Shown one piece after another: positions 6,101-11,145 of a stretch of DNA of 11,383 bases. The notes beneath the pieces are model-generated. The model saw only the letters and a program-made list of their open reading frames with translations, had not been told where the DNA came from and searched no databases. Positions within the stretch are counted from its first letter, which is position 1; the number at the start of each line of letters is the position of its first letter. This stretch comes from RGIG8244 sp045592785. Its GTDB lineage: Bacteria > Verrucomicrobiota > Lentisphaeria > Victivallales > UBA1829. A program made the position numbers and the translations under genes. The stretch is from the NCBI GenBank assembly GCA_045592785.1, contig JAZNVL010000041.1, positions 1 through 11,383 of the forward strand, written 5' to 3'.

Positions 6101-7186
6101 ATGAAACCCAGACAGAGATCTTTTTTCACGCTGATCGAACTATTGGTGAGTACGAATAAACATCAATGCTCATCTGAAAACAAAAACAACACCTCCTTAC
6201 TCCCGCAAGGGAGCACTTCACGTTTGCCGCAGGCAAACACCTCACACCTTCACACCTTCACACCTTCACACCTTCACACCTTCACACCTTCACACCTTCA
6301 CACCTTCACACCTTCACACCTTCACACCTTCACTCGATCAGCGTTCACGCTGATTGAACTTTTGGTGGTCATCGCCATCATCGCCATCCTGGCGGCAATC
6401 CTTCTGCCCGCATTAGGGCGTACCAAAGAAATCGCAAAGCGGGTGCAGTGTACCGCAAATATGAAGACCATTTCCACGCATTACACCAGTTATGTCAATA
6501 ACAATAACGGCTGGCAGGTCCCCATGCGTACCTACGGTCCGAGACTCGGGTTTCTGGTCAGTGACGACGGCGATAAAAGTATTGCGCACTGGCATGAATC
6601 GATCATGCTGGAAGATGGTCTGGCAGATAAGATCCCTGCGGGAAAGGGATTCCACGCCACATTGCCGTACATCCACAAATATTTGCCTTACATGATTTGC
6701 AAATCCACCTTGTATCCCAAAGGAAATTATCGCGACAATCCGGGGTATATGGCGGTCAATACGCCGACCCTGGCAAGTTATTACAAAGATGAAAATAAAA
6801 GCAATTATTATTTGCGGCGGGATGGACATCTGTTGAAAAAACCGGAACGGCTGAAAAAACCGTCCGTTTCCGCCTGTATTCTGGAAGGGAACAGTGCCGG
6901 ATACAATTATGCTATCGCCGGCAGCGGAAGCAACCGGAGCGGGCTTACCACCATTGAGACATGGCGTACCAATCTGATGGTCAAGAATGATATGGGTTTT
7001 TACAACGGTTCCATCAACAAAGACCGTTTTTTGTCATGGGTGAAGAATGACTTCATGAAAGGCAGACATGCTAACGTGAGTTCTGTCCTGTTCTTTGATA
7101 TGCACGTGGGGACTCACAAGGGTTCAGAACTCGGACAGCATTATTGTGACAAAAACACCCCGAACAACATGTTCAAGTTCCATTGA
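6101..7186 (+). CDS. Prepilin-type secreted protein, A type, with split and duplicated leader
   Basis: This encodes 361 residues of the PulG-like family with a prepilin-type N-terminal methylation motif. Such proteins are processed and held in or assembled from the inner membrane; their role in this phylum is not established. FTLIELLV occurs twice, at residues 9-16 and 82-89. Only the second copy is followed by the hydrophobic helix VIAIIAILAAILLPAL. Between them lies a 73-residue polar stretch ending in four SHLHTFTP repeats. Removing the 219-bp insertion gives a 288-residue protein collinear with the A-type paralogue at 9353 (289 residues). Shared marks are CTAN, SYVNNNNGWQ, YMICKST/YMMCEST, a GSGSN segment, a C-terminal H-X9-DM (H323, D333) and a final MFKFH. 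A promoter and ribosome binding site support the ATG at 6101. The next gene starts 40 bp downstream, so both are probably co-transcribed. The 8-bp repeat makes it potentially phase-variable. Confidence 0.88.
   Translation: MKPRQRSFFTLIELLVSTNKHQCSSENKNNTSLLPQGSTSRLPQANTSHLHTFTPSHLHTFTPSHLHTFTPSHLHTFTRSAFTLIELLVVIAIIAILAAILLPALGRTKEIAKRVQCTANMKTISTHYTSYVNNNNGWQVPMRTYGPRLGFLVSDDGDKSIAHWHESIMLEDGLADKIPAGKGFHATLPYIHKYLPYMICKSTLYPKGNYRDNPGYMAVNTPTLASYYKDENKSNYYLRRDGHLLKKPERLKKPSVSACILEGNSAGYNYAIAGSGSNRSGLTTIETWRTNLMVKNDMGFYNGSINKDRFLSWVKNDFMKGRHANVSSVLFFDMHVGTHKGSELGQHYCDKNTPNNMFKFH
6125..6148 (+). repeat. Direct repeat, left copy (first FTLIELLV leader)
   Basis: These 24 bp match 6344-6367 at 22 of 24 positions. 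The two copies are 219 bp apart, exactly 73 codons, so the reading frame is kept. They bound the insertion in the pilin-like gene. Confidence 0.9.
6200..6213 (+). repeat. Hairpin CTCCC-GCAA-GGGAG in the leader insertion
   Basis: A perfect 5-bp stem (6200-6204 with 6209-6213) closes a GCAA loop, which in RNA would be a stable GNRA tetraloop. It lies in the coding insertion. Confidence 0.8.
6222..6238 (+). repeat. Hairpin GTTTGCC-GCA-GGCAAAC in the leader insertion
   Basis: A perfect 7-bp inverted repeat with a 3-nt centre lies eight bases after the first hairpin and five bases before the octanucleotide array. Confidence 0.85.
6243..6333 (+). repeat. Octanucleotide array CACACCTT x 11 inside the coding region
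   Basis: Eleven perfect copies of CACACCTT span 6243-6330, plus a partial CAC. Three units make 24 bp, so the protein shows SHLHTFTP repeats. Since 8 and 3 share no factor, the array reads as the same octapeptide in all three frames and has no stop in any. Downstream, the two other frames end at TGA 6351-6353 and TGA 6355-6357, within the second leader copy. A change of one or two units would therefore truncate the protein. Confidence 0.97.
6344..6367 (+). repeat. Direct repeat, right copy (second FTLIELLV leader)
   Basis: This is the partner of 6125-6148 with two mismatches (C/T and A/T). It is the functional-looking leader, because the transmembrane helix follows directly. Confidence 0.9.
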
Positions 7187-7226
7187 GGAAGATCAAGAGA
7201 AAAACATACGAAAGAGGAAGTAAAAA

Positions 7227-8144
7227 ATGAATCAATCAAGCAGAAACACACACAAACTGTCCTGTACGTCCCGGTATTTTACGCTGATCGAACTGCTGGT
7301 GGTGATCGCAATCATTGCCATCCTGGCGGCAATGCTGTTCCCCGGGTTGTCAAAAGCAAAAGAAGTCGCACAGAAGACTTCCTGCGCCAATAATATGAAA
7401 CAGCTTCTCCTGTTCAAAAGTTCCTACGAAAGCAATTACAACGGAGCCATTGTGCCCAGCGGATTTTATTACCGTACGTTCCAAAGTGCGGAACAGGAAG
7501 CCTCGGCAAAAGATGCCTGGGGCGCAAAAGGTGCGACAAGCTCGGTTGCCGGCGCGAAAATGCTGATAATGGAAGGAAATATGAAGTCGATCGACGACGG
7601 TCCTAAATACCGGAATCCGGAATTTCTGTATTGTCCCACCATGCGTTGTGCATCCGGAATGAAGAAGAAGCTGAACAGCGATTACATGGAATCCTATGTG
7701 GAAGGCCACTACAAGTTCGCTTTTTACGCTATGAGCTGGGGTGTGACTGTGACGTACAGCGCAAACGGGCAGATCTCGCGGAAATTCAGCGGCTCGCCCT
7801 CGGTGATCCAGCGCGTGAAACGGCCCTCTTATAAAAGTTATATCAACGAACTGACATTTACGATCAATTCGCGGAACGTTTTCACGCCCTACGGCGGGTT
7901 CCGTTATTATCCCAACACAAAAATTGCCGGTTCCACTTTTGCTCAAAACAGCAAAAATCTCTGGGACTTCAAATCGGGACGTCACAACAAGACCGTCAAT
8001 ATCGGCTGGCTTGACGGACACGTTTCCTCCATGAACGGTCTGACGTTGGAAAGACACAGACAAAACGTGCATGTGCCGGCGGGATACAGTTACGGTACTG
8101 TGAAACAGAAACAGCAGAGTCTGCTGGGCTTCTATTATTACTGA
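7227..8144 (+). CDS. Prepilin-type secreted protein, B type (first copy)
   Basis: This encodes 305 residues with a 17-residue polar leader followed by FTLIELLVVIAIIAILAAM (18-36) and a soluble exported domain. The residue before the Phe is Tyr, not the Gly usual in type IV prepilins; Glu at +5 is present. The C-terminal region has an exact H-X9-DG motif (H253, D263-G264, GRHN...WLDGHV) and ends LLGFYYY. It is a close paralogue of the gene at 8282: both share NMKQLL, ASAKDAW/SSAKDVW, EGNMKS, YRNP(E/K)F(L/I)YCPT, VKRP and LERHR. GAGGAAG seven bases before the ATG supports the start. No promoter is obvious in the 40-bp gap, so it is probably co-transcribed with the A-type gene upstream. Function is inferred only from the family (pseudopilin-like or surface/secretion component). 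Confidence 0.9.
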   Translation: MNQSSRNTHKLSCTSRYFTLIELLVVIAIIAILAAMLFPGLSKAKEVAQKTSCANNMKQLLLFKSSYESNYNGAIVPSGFYYRTFQSAEQEASAKDAWGAKGATSSVAGAKMLIMEGNMKSIDDGPKYRNPEFLYCPTMRCASGMKKKLNSDYMESYVEGHYKFAFYAMSWGVTVTYSANGQISRKFSGSPSVIQRVKRPSYKSYINELTFTINSRNVFTPYGGFRYYPNTKIAGSTFAQNSKNLWDFKSGRHNKTVNIGWLDGHVSSMNGLTLERHRQNVHVPAGYSYGTVKQKQQSLLGFYYY

Positions 8145-8212
8145 TCCGCCACCGGGAACGGCAAAAAAAACATAAATTGCACGAATTATATATATTATGC
8201 AGGTTTGATAGA

Positions 8213-8240
8213 TTGCTTTTTTGCCTGATCGTCGTATAAT
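8213..8240 (+). promoter_or_regulatory. Candidate promoter of the second B-type pilin-like gene
   Basis: TTGCTT (8213-8218) and TATAAT (8235-8240) are 16 bp apart. An inverted repeat ATCGTC (8228-8233) / GACGAT (8248-8253) straddles the -10 box and the predicted start point, which is how repressor operators are often placed. AAAGGAG (8269-8275) is the ribosome binding site, six bases before the ATG. Confidence 0.6.
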
Positions 8241-8281
8241 ATATACAGACGATAACAAAATACAGGTGAAAGGAGTAAAGG

Positions 8282-9190
8282 ATGAATCAAACCCACTTGC
8301 AAAAACGTGATGCAATTTCTGCTGTGCTGCATTTTACGCTGATCGAACTGCTGGTCGTAATAGCTATCATCGCCATTCTGGCATCCATGCTGCTGCCGTC
8401 TCTTTCCAGAGCAAAGGAATTTGCCAACAAGTCCAACTGTGCCTCCAATATGAAACAACTGCTGATGCTGCAGGGATCTTATGCCAGCAACTTCAACGGC
8501 ATTGTTCTTCCCAATAAGTTCAGATACTTTTATTTTGACAGTGCCGATACCGAGAGCTCGGCAAAAGACGTATGGAGTTCCACAAAAGAACCCGATGAAA
8601 CAAATAAATCTGCCGGGATCGAGCTTCTGCTTGCAGAAGGCAATATGAAATCGGTCAAAACTGGAAATACCTACCGGAATCCGAAGTTCATTTACTGTCC
8701 GACCCAGGCAGCAAAGGCGAGCACAACTGGAAACCTGTATTCCCACTACCCCAATGGGTATGCACCGGGATATTTCTTTGCGTTTTATGATACCAGTTTT
8801 GAACAATCAATCGTTCGCAGTGCAAGCGGCGGAAGTAACCAAAAATTTACAACAAAAAATCTGAAATACACCCATAAAGTGAAACGGCCTGCCCATAAAA
8901 CTTATGTCAGTGAACTGACATATTGCGGCGCCGCCCAGACCGTTCATATCCCCCGTGGGGCGTGGGTGGTCAATCCCAGAGAAAGCCTTATGAACTATGT
9001 CCCGGCAAAACTGACCGACGACGTCAAAAACGGCAGACACAATCAGAGAGTCAATGTTGGGTGGCTGGACGGCCATGTCACCTCCGAGGATCCCGTCAAG
9101 CTGGAACGGCATCGTCTCGATGTCCATAACAATGGCTGGCGAAACGATACCTACAAACAGAATTCCATGCTGGGGTATTATTACTACTGA
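8282..9190 (+). CDS. Prepilin-type secreted protein, B type (second copy)
   Basis: This encodes 302 residues. Leader residues 1-17 (MNQTHLQKRDAISAVLH) precede FTLIELLVVIAIIAILASM (18-36). The position before the Phe is His. The exported part keeps the B-type marks, including ESSAKDVW, EGNMKS, YRNPKFIYCPT and VKRPAHKTYVSELTY. The exact H-X9-DG motif has its His at 253, the same position as in the paralogue at 7227, and the C-terminus is MLGYYYY. The gene has its own promoter and a strong ribosome binding site (AAAGGAG, six bases before ATG 8282). It lies 137 bp after the first B-type gene. The two B genes are clearly diverged, so the duplication is not fresh. Localisation is expected to be inner-membrane anchored or assembled into a pseudopilus-like fibre; the actual role is unknown. 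Confidence 0.9.
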   Translation: MNQTHLQKRDAISAVLHFTLIELLVVIAIIAILASMLLPSLSRAKEFANKSNCASNMKQLLMLQGSYASNFNGIVLPNKFRYFYFDSADTESSAKDVWSSTKEPDETNKSAGIELLLAEGNMKSVKTGNTYRNPKFIYCPTQAAKASTTGNLYSHYPNGYAPGYFFAFYDTSFEQSIVRSASGGSNQKFTTKNLKYTHKVKRPAHKTYVSELTYCGAAQTVHIPRGAWVVNPRESLMNYVPAKLTDDVKNGRHNQRVNVGWLDGHVTSEDPVKLERHRLDVHNNGWRNDTYKQNSMLGYYYY

Positions 9191-9210
9191 CCGTGTTTCT
9201 TGCGACAGCA

Positions 9211-9250
9211 ACGGACGGCAACGGACAATAACGGACAGGAACGAACAAGA
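9211..9250 (+). repeat. 10-bp spaced ACGGAC repeats (x4)
   Basis: ACGGAC at 9211, 9221 and 9231, and ACGAAC at 9241, are each followed by four variable bases, with an exact 10-bp period. The array sits just after the B-type stop and before the TCCGTAC array. Confidence 0.85.
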
Positions 9251-9260
9251 GTATAACACC

Positions 9261-9300
9261 TCCGTACGGATCCGTACTCATCCGTACCGATCCGTACTTT
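9261..9300 (+). repeat. 10-bp spaced TCCGTAC repeats (x4) upstream of the last pilin-like gene
   Basis: TCCGTAC begins at 9261, 9271, 9281 and 9291, each followed by three variable bases. The core TCCGT is the reverse complement of ACGGA in the array at 9211-9250, in the same 10-bp register. The first unit, TCCGTACGGA, is itself a perfect palindrome. The array ends at about the -35 position of the TATAAT at 9322, so it may be an activator binding region. Confidence 0.85.
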
Positions 9301-9321
9301 TCTTTTTTTGTAAAAAACGAG

Positions 9322-9347
9322 TATAATGTATAAAAAAACACAAGGAG
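9322..9347 (+). promoter_or_regulatory. -10 box and ribosome binding site of the last pilin-like gene
   Basis: A consensus TATAAT (9322-9327) has no good -35 box at 16-18 bp, only T-rich sequence (TTTCTT at 9299-9304). AAGGAG (9342-9347) lies five bases before ATG 9353. The upstream in-frame ATG at 9326 overlaps the -10 box and so cannot be the start if this promoter is used. Confidence 0.55.
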
Positions 9348-9352
9348 TAAAT

Positions 9353-10222
9353 ATGAAAAACAAAAAAAACACACACAAATTTACCTTAATCGAACTTCTT
9401 GTTGTGATCGCCATCATCGCCCTCCTCGCGGCGATGCTGCTTCCGGCATTGAGCCATATCAAAGAGACGGCAAAAGGTGTACGGTGTACTGCCAATCTCA
9501 AAAACATTTCCATGTGTTACAGCAGTTACGTCAATAACAATAATGGATGGCAGATCCCCCACAGCACATTCGGACCCCAGACGTCCTATTTCAAAACGGA
9601 CAGGGCTAATCCGGTACGCTATATCATGCACTGGAGCGTTGCATTGCTGATGGAAGACGGTTTCATGGGGAAGGTTCCGGACAATGCCACAATGCGCAGT
9701 CTGACATCCTATATCCGTAAGTACTTCCCTTACATGATGTGTGAATCCACCGTGATACCTTACGAAGACAGATTTGATTTCAATCCGGGTTTTATGGCAG
9801 TCAATACACCGGGGTTGTGCGACGAATATGCGACCAATGACAATTACTTCAATCTCAAGGTGAAATCTCTGAAAATGGTGGACCGGATGAAAAAACCGGC
9901 GATGTCCGCCAGTATTCTGGAAGGGATCGATTGTCCCTATTATGCCTACAATATTTCCGGCAGCGGAAGCAATAACAACAATGTTTCCGCCATTGAAACG
10001 TGCCGTAACAATTTAGCGACAGGCAACGTTCAGGCGTATCATCTGGGAAAAGGGATCAAGGTCCTGAACTGGGCGCGGAACGACTTTTTGAAAGGCAGAC
10101 ACAACATGACCAGTTCCGTCCTGTTCTTTGATATGCACATCGAAAAGCGCAAAGGGGCTGAACTGGGCGAACATTACTACAACAAGGACAAAGTCCCGAA
10201 CAGCATGTTCAAGTTCCATTGA
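9353..10222 (+). CDS. Prepilin-type secreted protein, A type (uninterrupted copy)
   Basis: This encodes 289 residues beginning MKNKKNTHK, then FTLIELLVVIAIIALLAAM and a soluble exported domain. It is the paralogue of the gene at 6101 but has an intact single leader, so it shows what that gene looked like before the insertion. Shared marks include CTAN, SYVNNNNGWQ(V/I)P, HW/MHW, MEDGFMGKVP versus LEDGLADKIP, FNPGFMAVNTP versus DNPGYMAVNTP, SAS/SAC-ILEG, GSGSN and GRH...LFFDMH. The C-terminal motif is H-X9-DM (H250, D260) rather than H-X9-DG, and the protein ends SMFKFH. The last 21 bp around the stop are identical in both A genes (7168-7188 and 10204-10224). Lys precedes the Phe at the expected cleavage site. 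It has its own -10 box and the 10-bp repeat arrays upstream. Confidence 0.9.
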   Translation: MKNKKNTHKFTLIELLVVIAIIALLAAMLLPALSHIKETAKGVRCTANLKNISMCYSSYVNNNNGWQIPHSTFGPQTSYFKTDRANPVRYIMHWSVALLMEDGFMGKVPDNATMRSLTSYIRKYFPYMMCESTVIPYEDRFDFNPGFMAVNTPGLCDEYATNDNYFNLKVKSLKMVDRMKKPAMSASILEGIDCPYYAYNISGSGSNNNNVSAIETCRNNLATGNVQAYHLGKGIKVLNWARNDFLKGRHNMTSSVLFFDMHIEKRKGAELGEHYYNKDKVPNSMFKFH

Positions 10223-10528
10223 GGCAGGGCAGACACCGGTTTATACGGATCAATACACAAAAAAAGCAATCCGGTAAGCCGATGACCCCTGCCGGTATGA
10301 AGTCCCGGAAATAATCGGCTGACCGCGTTCTTTGTTCCGTCTTATTTTTGTTTGTATCGGGGATTTTTTTCTTCTGTCATGTATGTTCATCTTGCAATCG
10401 TTATGCGGGAATAAAATATGGATCCTCTTTATCATTTTGCGTTTTGAGATTCTTATATTCCGCTATTTGTCTCCTGATAATATAACACTGCCAAATGGGC
10501 ATTTTGCGTTCCGCTGTTCACCGCAGGA
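10223..10528. other. Gene-free interval with a strong imperfect stem
   Basis: No convincing gene is present; the open frames here are AT-rich and lack ribosome binding sites. The notable element is an inverted repeat, CGGT-A-AGCCGAT (10272-10283) with ATCGGCT-G-ACCG (10314-10325), an 11-bp stem with one A-G mismatch. The enclosed 30 nt can form an inner CCGG/CCGG pairing. The sequence after it is T-rich but has no clean U-tract, so it could be a weak terminator for the pilin-like gene or a structured RNA. Base composition becomes AT-rich from about 10330. Confidence 0.5.
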
Positions 10529-10879
10529 TTATTTTTTTTCATTTTCTTCACTATCTCCTGCTGTAACAACTTCCCAGTGACCACTGTAACCGCTGCCTTT
10601 GAATTTTATATGTGGCAGTTTAGCAATATGCCGTTTGATTGTTATTATACTTTTATTGCATTTGCGGGCTAATTCTTCAGTCGTGATCCTGGGATTTTTT
10701 CTGATTTCAGCTTCCAGCCATATATCAAGATTCTTGCCTTGAATATCACCTTGGGTATCACCTTGAGTATCACCTTGGGTATCATTCTGAGCGACATTGT
10801 CTATCAAGGCAGACTTCAGGGCGTCAAAACGAACCATGAAACCGCAGTCGGATATGTCAAACACCAGATAGGAATTGCC
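10529..10879 (-). pseudogene. C-terminal remnant of an AlbA_2/RecG-like DNA-binding protein
   Basis: The open frame runs from just after a TAA (10880-10882) to a TAA at 10529-10531, about 116 codons. It begins in the middle of a domain (GNSYLVFDISDCGFMVRFDALKS), continues through a NDTQGDTQGDTQGDIQG linker and ends in a helix-turn-helix (IRKNPRITTEELARKCNKSIITIKRHIAKL) with a GYSGHWEVV tail. That order (end of an ATP-binding-like domain, polar repeat linker, winged helix) is the typical C-terminus of AlbA_2-type putative DNA-binding or ATP-dependent helicase-like proteins of 400-500 residues. The N-terminal 300 or more residues are missing. No ribosome binding site precedes the possible starts (GTG 10864, ATG 10837), so I call it a remnant; expression as a small HTH protein cannot be excluded. 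It is more AT-rich than the genes to its left. Confidence 0.65.
10738..10786 (-). repeat. 12-bp repeats encoding the QGDT linker
   Basis: About four imperfect 12-bp units (TATCACCTTGGG on the plus strand, with A/G variation) encode DTQG repeats in the remnant. The unit is a multiple of 3, so changes in copy number would keep the frame. Confidence 0.75.
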
Positions 10880-10882
10880 TTA

Positions 10883-11128
10883 AAATAGAAAGTTCTTTTA
10901 GAACATTCTCTTCATATATAATTATTTTCATATGAGCCCAACTCAATTGGCTTTGTACTGTAGAGACAATGTCTTGGATTCTGCAAACTCAATTGTGTAC
11001 GCACTGCGTATAAAATTTTATCTTCCTGAAAAGTATCCGCACCGCAGAGACAATATTTCAGTAGTGGACAATATGTGATTAACACAATCCCTTTCAGTGG
11101 TGTCTATAGGCAAAAGACATTGTTAGAT
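10883..11128. other. Non-coding AT-rich interval with decayed repeats
   Basis: No gene is recognised on either strand. AACTCAATTG occurs at 10940-10949 and 10986-10995, AGAGACAAT at 10962-10970 and 11046-11054, and GTTCT-TTT-AGAAC forms a short palindrome at 10892-10904. This looks like eroded repeat or mobile-element debris between two partial genes. Confidence 0.45.
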
Positions 11129-11145
11129 AAACGGTCAGACCGTTT
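11129..11145 (-). terminator. Palindrome over the nuclease-fragment stop codon
   Basis: AAACGGTC-A-GACCGTTT is a perfect 8-bp inverted repeat with a 1-nt centre, or a 6-bp stem with a 5-nt loop in RNA. It overlaps the TGA at 11135-11137. There is no strong U-tract after it on the minus strand, so its role as a terminator is uncertain. Confidence 0.35.

Noticed and set aside
6142..6343. Intron or translational bypass element in the split pilin leader (GGTGAGT at the left junction)
   Set aside because: The 219-bp insert is open and in frame, is far too short for a group I or II intron, and needs no splicing or bypass to give a full-length protein.
7350..8315. Minus-strand open frame of 321 codons
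   Set aside because: It is antisense to a conserved pilin-like gene, with a composition typical of a shadow frame.
9326..9352. ATG 9326 as start of the last pilin-like gene
   Set aside because: It overlaps the TATAAT box, while ATG 9353 has an AAGGAG five bases upstream and gives a normal short leader.
10332..10580. Plus-strand open frame of 82 codons, Phe/Ile/Leu-rich
   Set aside because: It lies in AT-rich DNA, has no ribosome binding site and partly overlaps the HTH remnant on the other strand.
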